From Aminobacter sp. HY435 (GTDB lineage Bacteria > Pseudomonadota > Alphaproteobacteria > Rhizobiales > Rhizobiaceae), in assembly GCF_027568395.1 (NCBI RefSeq), contig NZ_JANKZL010000012.1, positions 1 through 64,000 on the forward strand: DNA of 64,000 bases, in the 5' to 3' direction. Positions 53,927 through 62,928 of this stretch are shown piece after piece. The position numbers and the translations under genes were made by a program. How positions within the stretch are numbered: position 1 is the stretch's first letter; each line of letters begins with the position of its first letter. The notes under the pieces are model-generated. The model did not search any database. It had not been told where the DNA came from and worked only from the letters and a program-made list of their open reading frames with translations.

Positions 53927-54061
53927 CCCTCCCCCTTGTGGGGAGGGTCGACGAGTGAACGAACGAAGTGAAGTTCGCGAGGCGGGGTGGGGGTGCCCGG
54001 TTCGACCTGATTGGACCCCCACCCCGGCGCTTCGCGCCGACCCTCCCCACAAGGGGGAGGG
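53927..54061. repeat. Long inverted repeat inside the phn cluster (copy 3)
   Basis: CCCTCCCCCTTGTGGGGAGG at 53927-53946 (plus one G) and CCCTCCCCACAAGGGGGAGG at 54041-54060 (plus one G) are near-perfect inverted arms. An inner pair, GGGGTGGGGGT/ACCCCCACCCC, is also present. It fills the phnA-phnY gap and ends 13 bp before the phnY start, supplying part of its leader. Confidence 0.7.
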
Positions 54062-54074
54062 TGAAGGAGCCACG

Positions 54075-55532
54075 ATGACCAAGATCGAAACTTCCATAAA
54101 TGTCCGCCACGAACCGATGCGCATCGCCGGACGCAAGGTCGACGCCGACGGCGTCGTCAACGTCCACTACCCCTACACCGATGCCGTCATCGGCACGGTG
54201 CCGGCGGGGCGGGCCGAGCACGCCCGCCAGGCCTTCGAGATCGCCGCCAACTACAAGCCGAAGCTGACGCGCTACGAGCGCCAGCAGATCCTGTTCCGCA
54301 CGGCGGAAGCGTTGGCGGCGCGCAAGGAAGAAATCTCCGACGTCATCACGCTGGAACTCGGCATCTCCAAGGCCGACTCGCTTTATGAGGTCGGCCGCGC
54401 CTATGACGTGTTCACGCTGTCGGCGCAGATGTGCATCCAGGACGACGGCCAGATCTTTTCCTGCGACCTGACCCCGCATGGCAAGGCGCGGAAAATCTTC
54501 ACCACGCGTGAGCCGCTGAAGGCGATCTCGGCGATCACGCCGTTCAACCATCCGCTCAACATGGTGTCGCACAAGGTGGCGCCGGCGATCGCCACCAACA
54601 ATTGCGTGGTGGTCAAGCCGACGGAACTCACGCCGATGACGGCGCTGATCCTTGCCGATATCCTCTACGAGGCCGGCCTGCCACCGGAGATGCTGTCGGT
54701 GGTGACGGGCATGCCGGCCGATATCGGCGCCGAGATGATCACCAACGAGAATATCGAGCTGATCACCTTTACCGGCGGCGTGCCGGTGGGCAAGCTGATC
54801 GCCCGCACCGCCGGCTACAAGCGCCAGGTGCTGGAGCTCGGTGGCAACGACCCGCTGATCATCCTCAACGACCTGTCCGACGACGATCTCGCCAAGGCGG
54901 CCGATCTCGCGGTGGCTGGCGCCACCAAGAACTCGGGACAGCGCTGCACGGCGGTCAAGCGCATCCTGTGCCAGGAAAGCGTCGCCGACCGCTTCGTGCC
55001 GATGGTGCTGGAGCGGGCGAAGAAGCTCAGGTTCGGTGATCCGATGGACCGGTCGACCGACCTCGGAACGGTGGTGCACGAAAAGGCGGCGGCCCTGTTC
55101 GAAAGCAGAGTCTATATGGCCGCCGAGCAGGGTGCCGAAGTGCTCTACGATCCCGGCCGAAAGGGCGCGCTGTTGCCGCCGATCGTCGTCGACCGCGTGC
55201 CGCACACCTCCGAACTGGTGATGGAAGAGACCTTCGGGCCGGTCATCCCGATCGTGCGCGCGCCCGACAACGACGACGAGCTCATCGCACTGTCCAACTC
55301 GACCGCGTTTGGCCTGTCGTCAGGCGTCTGCACCAATGATTTCCGCCGCATGCAGAAATACATCGCCGGCTTGCAGGTCGGCACGGTGAATATCTGGGAA
55401 GTCCCCGGATACCGCATCGAGATGTCGCCATTTGGCGGGATCAAGGACTCAGGCAACGGCTATAAGGAAGGCGTCATCGAAGCCATGAAGAGCTTCACCA
55501 ACGTCAAGACTTTCTCTTTGCCGTGGTCCTGA
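54075..55532 (+). CDS. phnY: Phosphonoacetaldehyde dehydrogenase
   Basis: This 485-aa NAD-dependent aldehyde dehydrogenase oxidises phosphonoacetaldehyde to phosphonoacetate, the link between PhnW and PhnA. The catalytic Cys is C291 ([11 protein letters not shown]), matching the S. meliloti PhnY position, with the general-base Glu in VLELGGNDP (E254). The ATG at 54075 follows GAAGGAG at the edge of the repeat; an open frame upstream runs through the repeat and is not used. Confidence 0.93.
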   Translation: MTKIETSINVRHEPMRIAGRKVDADGVVNVHYPYTDAVIGTVPAGRAEHARQAFEIAANYKPKLTRYERQQILFRTAEALAARKEEISDVITLELGISKADSLYEVGRAYDVFTLSAQMCIQDDGQIFSCDLTPHGKARKIFTTREPLKAISAITPFNHPLNMVSHKVAPAIATNNCVVVKPTELTPMTALILADILYEAGLPPEMLSVVTGMPADIGAEMITNENIELITFTGGVPVGKLIARTAGYKRQVLELGGNDPLIILNDLSDDDLAKAADLAVAGATKNSGQRCTAVKRILCQESVADRFVPMVLERAKKLRFGDPMDRSTDLGTVVHEKAAALFESRVYMAAEQGAEVLYDPGRKGALLPPIVVDRVPHTSELVMEETFGPVIPIVRAPDNDDELIALSNSTAFGLSSGVCTNDFRRMQKYIAGLQVGTVNIWEVPGYRIEMSPFGGIKDSGNGYKEGVIEAMKSFTNVKTFSLPWS

Positions 55533-55570
55533 GCGCACTTGTCTTGAGCCGGCAAATCAGATGAGTTTCG

Positions 55571-55596
55571 ACGAGGGAGCGCTTGCGCTCCCTCGT
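55571..55596. terminator. Hairpin after phnY
   Basis: ACGAGGGAGCG (55571-55581) and CGCTCCCTCGT (55586-55596) are perfect 11-bp arms with a 4-nt loop, 38 bp after the phnY stop. There is no T-tract, so termination would need help from Rho. Confidence 0.5.
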
Positions 55597-55695
55597 CTGC
55601 GTCTGGAGGGGAAATGTACCTGTTCAATGCCCTTGCGTGGCCAGTGGCTTGCGCGCCACGGACCTTGCCCCTTCGCCGCAGGGTAGCTTGATCGC

Positions 55696-56532
55696 ATGTC
55701 CGGTTTCGCACTGACAATCGTGCTTGCCGCGGCCTTCCTGCACGCAAGCTGGAATGCCGTCGTCAAGGCAGCCACCGACCGGGCGGTCGTGCTCGCCGCC
55801 GTCTCGGCCACCCATGTCACGCTCGGCACTGTCTTGGTCTTGTCAGCACCGTCGCCGTCGCCGGAAAGCTGGCCCTACATCGTCCTGTCGACGGTCATCC
55901 ACTTCGGCTACTACATCTTCTTGTTCCAGTCCTACCGCTTCGGCGACTTGAGCCAGGTCTATCCCATTGCCCGAGGACTGGCGCCGGCGCTCGTTGCCTT
56001 CGGCGCCTATGTGATGATCGGCGAAACATTGCCACCGCTTGGCTGGGCCGGCCTTGGCGCCATCACCTTCGGCATCGCCTTCCTCGCCTTCCAGCGCGGC
56101 GCTGCGAATGCCGATCCGCGTGCCGTGGCAGCGGCAGCGACAAACGGCGTGCTCATCGCCTCCTATTCGGTTGTCGATGGCCTCGGCGTGCGCCTGTCCG
56201 ACAGCCCGTTCGGCTATATGGGCTGGCTGTTCCTGCTCGAATTTCCAGTTACGTTGTTCGTGCTGTTCCGCCGGCGCGGCGCGACCCATACCATCGACGG
56301 CAAGACCGTCATGCTCGGCCTGGTCGGCGGGCTCGGCGCGGTCGCCGCCTACGGCCTGGTCATCTACGCCAAGACCATCGCGCCGCTGGGCGCGGTGTCC
56401 GCCGTGCGGGAATCGAGCGTCATCATCGCGGCGCTGATCGGGCTGTTCATCTTCGGCGAGAGGCCATGGCCGGCGCGTATCGTTTCGGCCGTCATCGTCG
56501 CCTGCGGCGTTGTCGCGCTCGCCTTTTCCTGA
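55696..56532 (+). CDS. EamA/DMT-family transporter
   Basis: This 278-aa protein has about ten predicted helices in two EamA repeats (LHASWNAVVKAATDRAVVLAAVSA near the start; SSVIIAALIGLFIFGERPWPARIVSAVIVACGVV at the end). It lies between phnY and the phn importer and could export a metabolite of the pathway, but the substrate is unknown. Confidence 0.85.
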   Translation: MSGFALTIVLAAAFLHASWNAVVKAATDRAVVLAAVSATHVTLGTVLVLSAPSPSPESWPYIVLSTVIHFGYYIFLFQSYRFGDLSQVYPIARGLAPALVAFGAYVMIGETLPPLGWAGLGAITFGIAFLAFQRGAANADPRAVAAAATNGVLIASYSVVDGLGVRLSDSPFGYMGWLFLLEFPVTLFVLFRRRGATHTIDGKTVMLGLVGGLGAVAAYGLVIYAKTIAPLGAVSAVRESSVIIAALIGLFIFGERPWPARIVSAVIVACGVVALAFS

Positions 56533-56610
56533 GACTTCACGGGCCTGAAACAGGCCTGTCACAAGCCCGTCGCACATCCATGCAGTTCATAAGCGTAGCC
56601 GACAGTATCA

Positions 56611-56635
56611 TAAAAAGAATAGATTTTACTTATTG
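56611..56635. promoter_or_regulatory. Candidate LysR box upstream of phnS
   Basis: TAAAAAGAATAGATTTTACT lies in an AT-rich stretch about 130 bp before the phnS ATG. GATTTTAC (56622-56629) matches the phnW site exactly, and TAAAA/TTTTA are inverted. Confidence 0.4.
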
Positions 56636-56759
56636 ACCTCCGATTCCCACTATCAGCCCTGGACGAGGCGCAATCGGGGCAATCGCGGCACGCGCATCCC
56701 TGCCCAGACCTCTCCCAATCAGAACGTGCCTAAGCGATTCAAATGGGAGCCAGACATTC

Positions 56760-57782
56760 ATGAACCAGAAGAAATCCTTTGCGCTCGCCGCCTTCGCAGC
56801 GATGATGATGTCGTCGGCTGCGTGGGCGGGGACCGAGCTCACCGTCTATACGGCGATCGAAGCGGAAGACCTCAAGCGCTACGCCGATTCCTTCAGCCAG
56901 GACCATCCCGACATCAAGCTCAACTTCATCCGCGACTCCACCGGCGTCATCACCGCCAAGCTGCTTGCCGAAAAGGACAACCCGCAGGCCGACGTCATCT
57001 GGGGACTGGCGGCAACTTCGCTGCTGGTGCTGAAGAGTGAAGGCATGCTCGAAGCCTATGCCCCGAAGGGCGTGGAGCAACTCAAGCCCAATTTCATCGA
57101 CAAGGACACGCCACCAAGCTGGGTCGGCATGGACGCCTGGGCAGCCTCGATCTGCTTCAACACCGTCGAGGGCCAGAAGCTTGGCCTGCCCGCGCCGAAG
57201 AGCTGGAAGGACCTCACCAAGCCTGAATACAAGGGCCATGTCGTGATGCCGAACCCTGCTTCGTCGGGCACCGGCTATCTGGACGTCTCGAGCTGGCTGC
57301 AACTGTTCGGCGAAAAGGACGGCTGGACCTATATGGACGGCCTGCACCAGAACGTCGCCGCCTACACCCATTCCGGCTCCAAGCCCTGTAAGATGGCGGC
57401 CGCAGGCGAGACGGTGATCGGCATCTCCTTCGAGTTCCGCGCCGCGAAGTCGAAGGCAGAGGGTGCGCCGATCGACATCATCATCCCCGAGGAAGGCATC
57501 GGCTGGGACATGGAAGCCTCGGCGATCGTTGCCGGCACCGCCAAGGAGGACGCGGCCAAGACGCTGATCGACTGGTCGGTCTCGAAGAAGGCCAACGAGA
57601 TGTACAATGTCGGTTATGCGGTCGTCGCATTTCCCGGTGTCGCCAAACCGGTGCCGCACCTGCCCACCGACATTGAAGCCAGGATGATCAAGAACGACTT
57701 CGAATGGGCGGCCAACCACCGCAGCGCCATCCTCGAGGAATGGACCAAGCGCTACGACTCGAAGTCCGAGCCGAAGAGCTGA
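56760..57782 (+). CDS. phnS: ABC transporter substrate-binding protein, likely for 2-aminoethylphosphonate
   Basis: This 340-aa periplasmic binding protein has a signal peptide ending near AAWAG (about residue 24). The fold is iron-binding-protein-like: LTVYTAIEAEDLKRYADSF, then FIRDSTGVITAKLLAEKDNPQADVIWG. Its linkage to phnT and a fused permease and to phnWAY supports the 2-aminoethylphosphonate assignment. The symbol is by context. Confidence 0.85.
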   Translation: MNQKKSFALAAFAAMMMSSAAWAGTELTVYTAIEAEDLKRYADSFSQDHPDIKLNFIRDSTGVITAKLLAEKDNPQADVIWGLAATSLLVLKSEGMLEAYAPKGVEQLKPNFIDKDTPPSWVGMDAWAASICFNTVEGQKLGLPAPKSWKDLTKPEYKGHVVMPNPASSGTGYLDVSSWLQLFGEKDGWTYMDGLHQNVAAYTHSGSKPCKMAAAGETVIGISFEFRAAKSKAEGAPIDIIIPEEGIGWDMEASAIVAGTAKEDAAKTLIDWSVSKKANEMYNVGYAVVAFPGVAKPVPHLPTDIEARMIKNDFEWAANHRSAILEEWTKRYDSKSEPKS

Positions 57783-57913
57783 TAGCGGTTTTTGCCAGTC
57801 GAACCGGGCGCCGCCTGTGGTGGCGCCCGCCTTCCTTGCCCCCAAGCCGGATGATCACGATGAGACACGAAACCCTCGCCGGGCAGCCGCGAACTCCGAC
57901 TGATGTGAGCGCC

Positions 57914-59038
57914 ATGACCGCCGCCAGCCTGAACGTGAAGCCAGCCTATCTCAAGATCGCAAACGTCTGGAAAGCCTTCGGCGACTTCCATGCGCTGAAG
58001 GATATTTCGCTCGACATCCGCGAGGGTGAATTTGTCTGTTTCCTCGGCCCGTCGGGCTGCGGCAAGACCACACTGCTCCGCGCCGTCGCCGGCCTCGACC
58101 TGCAGACGCGCGGCACCATCCACCAGGGCGGCAAGGACGTTTCGACGCTGCCGCCGTCGCAGCGCGACTACGGCATCGTGTTCCAGTCCTACGCGCTGTT
58201 TCCCAACCTGACGATCGCCAGGAACATCGCTTTCGGCCTCGAAAACACCAGGCGCCCGCGCGCCGAGATCGAACAGCGCGTGACCGAGCTTCTCAAGCTC
58301 GTCGGCCTGCCCGACCAGGGCAACAAATATCCGGCCCAGCTGTCCGGCGGCCAGCAGCAGCGCATCGCGCTTGCCCGGGCGATTGCCATTTCACCCGGCC
58401 TTCTGTTGCTCGACGAGCCGCTGTCGGCGCTCGACGCCAAGGTGCGCACGCATCTGCGCCACGAGATCAAGGAGTTGCAGCGCAAGCTCGGCGTCACCAC
58501 CATCATGGTCACACACGACCAGGAAGAAGCGCTGTCGATGGCCGACCGGATCGTGGTGATGAACCACGGCGTCATCGAGCAGATCGGAACGCCGACCGAG
58601 ATCTATCGCCATCCGGCGACGTTGTTCGTCGCCGATTTCATCGGCGAGGCCAATAAGTTCAGCGCGACTGCGGCCAAGGACGCGGTGCGCTTCGGCGAAA
58701 AGACGTTCCGCTGTGTGCCGCATGGCTTCGACGCCGGCACGGCCATTGTCGCGGCGATCCGGCCGGAGGACGTCATCCCGCACGGTCCCGGTGCGCGTTC
58801 CCCCGGCGCGCCCGACATCGTGCGCCAGCCGGAAAACCTGCTCGACGTGACCATCGGCGAGATGGAATTCCTCGGCTCGTTCTGGCGCACCCGTCTGCGT
58901 GGCGCAGACCTTGGCAATGAGACGCTGATCGCCGACTTCTCGATCAATGCCGCCCGCCGCCTGACATTGACGGAAGGGGCAGCCCTCACCGTCGAGCTGC
59001 CGGAAGAACGCCTCCTGGTCTACCCGGGAGGGCACTGA
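57914..59038 (+). CDS. phnT: ABC transporter ATP-binding protein, likely 2-aminoethylphosphonate uptake
   Basis: This 374-aa ATPase has Walker A GPSGCGKTT near 52, the Q-loop VFQSYALFP, the signature LSGGQQQRIALARAIA, LLLDEPLSALDAKVR and a C-terminal TOBE-like domain. The ATG at 57914 gives the family-like N-terminus. Earlier in-frame ATGs at 57851 and 57860 would add 18-21 residues and cannot be excluded. It ends one base before the permease start. Confidence 0.85.
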   Translation: MTAASLNVKPAYLKIANVWKAFGDFHALKDISLDIREGEFVCFLGPSGCGKTTLLRAVAGLDLQTRGTIHQGGKDVSTLPPSQRDYGIVFQSYALFPNLTIARNIAFGLENTRRPRAEIEQRVTELLKLVGLPDQGNKYPAQLSGGQQQRIALARAIAISPGLLLLDEPLSALDAKVRTHLRHEIKELQRKLGVTTIMVTHDQEEALSMADRIVVMNHGVIEQIGTPTEIYRHPATLFVADFIGEANKFSATAAKDAVRFGEKTFRCVPHGFDAGTAIVAAIRPEDVIPHGPGARSPGAPDIVRQPENLLDVTIGEMEFLGSFWRTRLRGADLGNETLIADFSINAARRLTLTEGAALTVELPEERLLVYPGGH

Positions 59039-59039
59039 C

Positions 59040-61052
59040 ATGGCGATGGCAATCGACACCGCCCTGCCCCCAGGCCGCAAGCTGAAGCTTTCGCTCGACC
59101 GGGACGAGCTGATCAAGCGCGCCCTGATGGTGGTCATCGCGCTCTATCTCGTCGTCGCGCTGGCCGCTCCGCTCTACGTCATGCTGTCGAAGTCGTTTTC
59201 GACCTACAGCTTCGATCTTGCCAGGTTCGAGTTCCAGGTCAGCGACAAGGCCGGCAACTGGGGCGAGCCGGTCTCGGCAGTCGCACTCAACGACAGGCTC
59301 GGCGTCGTTTCGGCGGAGAAGCTCGCGACCAATTCCGACGGCCGCCTGCAGGCGACGGTGTTCTTCCCCGATTTCAGCTTCCGCAGCCCGGTGAAATACA
59401 GGATCCGCGGCACATCGGCGGATGCGAGCTACCTCGTCGGCCTGCAGCTGCACAGTGGCACCGAGTGGCAGGAATTCAGCTCCAACGAGTTCCGCCGCGT
59501 GATGCTCAGGCCAGCGCGCGCGATCGGTTTTGAAAACTACACCACCTACTTCTCGACGCCGACGCTGTTCCGGTCGATCGGGAACTCGGTGTTCATCGCC
59601 TTCATCAGTACCATCGCCACCGTCGGGTTGGCATTCGGCTTCGCCTATGCCCTCAACCGCAGCTGCATGCGTTTCAAGGACGGCTTCAAGCTGGTCGCCA
59701 TGGTGCCGATCCTGGTGCCGTCGCTGCTGCCGGGCATCGCGCTGATCTATCTGTTCGGCAATCAGGGCCTGCTCAAGGAACTGCTGATGGGCGTGCCCAT
59801 CTACGGGCCGCTCGGCATCGTCGTCGGCTCGGTGTTCTTTGCCTTCCCGCACGCCATGATGATCATTTCCACGGCGCTGGCGATTTCCGACCAGCGCCAC
59901 TACGAAGCGGCGGCGTCGCTGCGCGCCAGCAGCTGGCGGACGTTCTGGACCGTGACCATCCCCGGTGCGCGCTACGGCCTGATCTCGGCGGCGTTCGTGG
60001 TGTTCACCCTCGTCATCACCGACTTCGGCCTGCCCAAGGTGATCGGCGGCCAGTTCAACGTGCTGGCCGTCGACATCTACAAGCAGGTCATCGGCCAGCA
60101 GAACTTCGAGATGGGCGCGGTGGTCTCGGTAATCCTTCTTGTCCCGGCAATCGCTGCCTTCGTGGTCGACCGCATGGTGCAGAAGAAGCAGGTGGCGCTG
60201 TTGTCTGCGCGCTCGGTTGCCTACCAGCCGAAGCCCGACCGGCGCTTTGACGCGCTGTGCCTTGCCTGGTGTTCGCTGATCGCCGTCTTCATCCTCGGCA
60301 TCATGGTCACCAGCCAGTTCGCGGCCCTGGTCAAGCTGTGGCCATACGATCTAAGCCTGAGCCTGAAGCACTACGCTTTCGATCGCATGGATGGCGGCGG
60401 CTGGGCGTCCTACTACAACTCGATCAGGCTTGCCGGGATCACCGCCATCGTCGGCACGATCATCGTTTTCGTCGGCGCCTACATGGTCGAGAAGACCGAA
60501 GGCTTCCGCGCCGGGCGGTCGGCGTTTCAATTCCTGGCCATGCTGCCGATGGCGGTGCCGGGCATGGTTCTGGGCCTGTCCTACATCTTTTTCTTCAACG
60601 ATCCTGGAAACCCGCTGCACGCGCTCTACGGCACCATGACCATCCTGGTGATCTGCACCATCACCCACTTCTACACCGTCGGCCACCTGACCGCGCTGAC
60701 GGCGCTGAAGCAGATCGATCAGGAGTTCGAGCCGGTGGCGGCCTCGCTCAAGCAGCCCTTCTACAAGCTGTTCGCGCGGGTTACCGTGCCCGTCTGCCTG
60801 CCGGCCATCCTCGACATCTCGATCTACCTGTTCGTCAATGCCATGACGACGGTGTCGGCGGTGGTGTTCCTATACTCCAAGGATACGGCGCTGGCGTCCG
60901 TTGCGGTGCTCAACATGGATGACGCCGGCGACGTCGCGCCCGCGGCGGCAATGGCGATGATGATCTTCTACACCAACGCCGGCGCCCGCCTGATCCACCT
61001 GCTGCTGTCGAAGGGGATCATCGCACGCACCCAGGCCTGGCGGATGCGCTGA
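59040..61052 (+). CDS. Fused ABC permease with an extracytoplasmic insert, likely for 2-aminoethylphosphonate
   Basis: This 670-aa protein carries two BPD permease domains. The first is at about 180-370 (ALAISDQRHYEAAASLRASSWRTFW has the EAA motif) and the second at about 460-660 (LKQIDQEFEPVAASL). TM1 is at about 33-55. Between TM1 and the first domain is a segment of about 95 residues with beta-rich, polar composition (about 56-150), unusual in fused FbpB/PhnU-type permeases of about 570 aa. It partners with phnT and phnS. Confidence 0.85.
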   Translation: MAMAIDTALPPGRKLKLSLDRDELIKRALMVVIALYLVVALAAPLYVMLSKSFSTYSFDLARFEFQVSDKAGNWGEPVSAVALNDRLGVVSAEKLATNSDGRLQATVFFPDFSFRSPVKYRIRGTSADASYLVGLQLHSGTEWQEFSSNEFRRVMLRPARAIGFENYTTYFSTPTLFRSIGNSVFIAFISTIATVGLAFGFAYALNRSCMRFKDGFKLVAMVPILVPSLLPGIALIYLFGNQGLLKELLMGVPIYGPLGIVVGSVFFAFPHAMMIISTALAISDQRHYEAAASLRASSWRTFWTVTIPGARYGLISAAFVVFTLVITDFGLPKVIGGQFNVLAVDIYKQVIGQQNFEMGAVVSVILLVPAIAAFVVDRMVQKKQVALLSARSVAYQPKPDRRFDALCLAWCSLIAVFILGIMVTSQFAALVKLWPYDLSLSLKHYAFDRMDGGGWASYYNSIRLAGITAIVGTIIVFVGAYMVEKTEGFRAGRSAFQFLAMLPMAVPGMVLGLSYIFFFNDPGNPLHALYGTMTILVICTITHFYTVGHLTALTALKQIDQEFEPVAASLKQPFYKLFARVTVPVCLPAILDISIYLFVNAMTTVSAVVFLYSKDTALASVAVLNMDDAGDVAPAAAMAMMIFYTNAGARLIHLLLSKGIIARTQAWRMR

Positions 61053-61150
61053 GGCCCCTGCCCTGTCGCGACCACGTCATGGCCGCCTCTTGCCCATGCG
61101 AGAGACGGCCAATTCGTTGCGGGTCCGAAACGGTGGCGCGCGGTCTTGCC

Positions 61151-62143
61151 TCAGCCGATCTCGATCACGACGCGGCCGCGGATCGCGCCGGCGACGATGC
61201 GGCTGGCGAGTTCGGGCAGGTCGCGCATCGGATGGACTTCGGTCATCGCCGCGAGCTTGGCCGTGTCGAGATGTTGGGCGAGCGTCCGCCAGGCCTTTTC
61301 GCGTTTCGGCATCGGCGCATGCACGGAATCGACCCCGATCAGGGCGACGCTGCGCAGGATGTGCGGCATCACCGTGCCGGGCAGGTCATGGCCTCCGGCG
61401 AGGCCGCAGGCCGCGACGGCGCCGCCATAGACGGTCTGGGCCAGCACATTGGCCAGCGTCGTCGACCCGACCGAATCCACGGCCCCGCTCCATCGTTCCT
61501 TCTGCAGCGGGCGCACCTCGCTTGCGAGCTCCGCCCGGTCGAGGAATGCGCTGGCACCGAGACCGCGGAGATAGTCGTGCGTTTCGGACCGGCCGGTCGA
61601 GGCGGTGACGGCGTAGCCTTTCGACGAAAGCAAGGCGACGGCTGTCGAGCCAACGCCGCCGGCAGCGCCGGTCACCAGGATGTCGCCCTCGCCCGGCCTG
61701 ATCGTGCCCCAGGCCTCGAGGGCGTCGACGCAGAGCGCGGCGGTGTAGCCGGCGGTGCCGATGGCCATCGCCTGCTCCATGCTGAAAGCCTCGGGCAGGC
61801 GCATCAGCCATTGCGGCTTGAGGCGCTGGAATCGGGAATAGGCGCCCCACTCTGTCTCCGACATGCCCCAGCCGTTTGCCAGCACCCTGTCGCCGGGTTT
61901 CCATGCCGGCGAACGCGACTCGACGACCGTGCCGGCGAGGTCGATACCGGCGACCATCGGAAGGCGGCGGGCGATGCGACCCTTGCCGGTGATGGCGAGG
62001 CCATCCTTGTAGTTGAGGCTGGAGTGACTGATCTCGACCAGCACGTCGTTGTCCGGCAGGTCTGCGAGCGAAATGTCGCGAAAGCCGGCGAGCGGCTTGC
62101 CGTCGGCGTCGTCGATCACCATCGCTGTGAATGTCTGGCTCAT
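61151..62143 (-). CDS. YhdH-type NADPH-dependent reductase (acrylyl-CoA reductase family)
   Basis: This 330-aa zinc-independent medium-chain dehydrogenase resembles YhdH/AcuI. Features are SSLNYKDGLAITGKG near 40, the nucleotide motif VTGAAGGVGSTAVALLSSKGY near 155 and ATTRS-like STGRSETHDYL. It may reduce acryloyl-CoA or quinones. The ATG at 62143 has GGAGT upstream; a longer frame to 62341 is not used. It converges on the phn permease. Confidence 0.85.
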   Translation of the reverse strand: MSQTFTAMVIDDADGKPLAGFRDISLADLPDNDVLVEISHSSLNYKDGLAITGKGRIARRLPMVAGIDLAGTVVESRSPAWKPGDRVLANGWGMSETEWGAYSRFQRLKPQWLMRLPEAFSMEQAMAIGTAGYTAALCVDALEAWGTIRPGEGDILVTGAAGGVGSTAVALLSSKGYAVTASTGRSETHDYLRGLGASAFLDRAELASEVRPLQKERWSGAVDSVGSTTLANVLAQTVYGGAVAACGLAGGHDLPGTVMPHILRSVALIGVDSVHAPMPKREKAWRTLAQHLDTAKLAAMTEVHPMRDLPELASRIVAGAIRGRVVIEIG

Positions 62144-62364
62144 CGGATACTCCTTGTGCCGCGTCGCGCCTGCCTGGCTGCCCTGCCGGGGGCCAGGCAT
62201 GGTCTGTCCCCCGTCATAGTGCACTGAAATCCCCTTCGGGGAAGTGGCCTCGGCGCAAAGCCGCTGTTCGGCATGTCGATCCATCAACGCGCTGAATCGA
62301 CGGGGCATGACCGATTCGCCACTTTCATTGGACGTATGCATCGGCTGCGGGCGAGTCTGCGTTC

Positions 62365-62610
62365 ATGCGAACGCCCTCCCCTCCCCTGCACCTCCGCCGT
62401 TTCGATCCTGGCCGCAACATGGCGCGGTTCTATTGCCTGTCGGTCGAGAATTCGTTGTTCGGCGAGGTCGCGCTGGTGCGGGAATGGGGCCGCATCGGCA
62501 CGCGGGGCAAGCGCAGGCTCGACCTGTTCGGCGACACTGCGAAAGCGGAAGTGGCGATGGCCAAGCTTGCGGCGGCCAAGATGCGGCGCGGCTACCGCGC
62601 GATCGGTTGA
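62365..62610 (+). CDS. WGR-domain protein
   Basis: This 81-aa stand-alone WGR domain reads FYCLSVENSLFGEVALVREWGRIGTRGKRRLDLF. Such proteins in rhizobia are of unknown role; WGR domains bind nucleic acids or partner proteins in PARPs. The ATG at 62365 gives the usual N-terminal extension; an ATG at 62419 is possible. Confidence 0.75.
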   Translation: MRTPSPPLHLRRFDPGRNMARFYCLSVENSLFGEVALVREWGRIGTRGKRRLDLFGDTAKAEVAMAKLAAAKMRRGYRAIG

Positions 62611-62928
62611 CAGGTGTCAACGCAGTCCGTCTGGAGCCGGCGAACAGCAACGGATGGCTTCGGCGTCGGCCCAAATGGTTAATTTCCGTTAACTATAAAC
62701 AATTTGACTTGGCGCGGGCTCTCCAGCACCTTGTTACGGTAAGGTATCGTAATTCGATGCGTTCAGCGTAACCGCCTCCCCGATCCGTTATCCACGCTGC
62801 ATTTCGTAAAAACTAACGAAGGCGTAACCCCGGATTCGGATTCGGAAGCGAATCGGCGCATAAACTGTAGCAAGGCCCTTCCGGCATGTCGCGAAAGCGC
62901 GCCGGTTGGCCATAAGGGGACTGAGACG
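62611..62928. promoter_or_regulatory. repA upstream region with inverted repeats
   Basis: This 318-bp stretch is relatively AT-rich and has no gene. TTACGGTA-AGG-TATCGTAA (62734-62752, one mismatch) and TTCGT-N8-ACGAA (62803-62820) are inverted repeats that could be sites for RepA/RepB autoregulation or partition. The repA RBS, AAGGGGA, is at 62914-62920. Confidence 0.45.

Noticed and set aside
55557-55829. Minus-strand frames at the start of the EamA gene
   Set aside because: They overlap the hairpin after phnY and the EamA coding region and have no features of real genes.
57704-57913. N-terminal extension of phnT overlapping the end of phnS
   Set aside because: The extension reads as low-complexity Arg/Pro sequence and overlaps phnS; later ATGs fit the family better.
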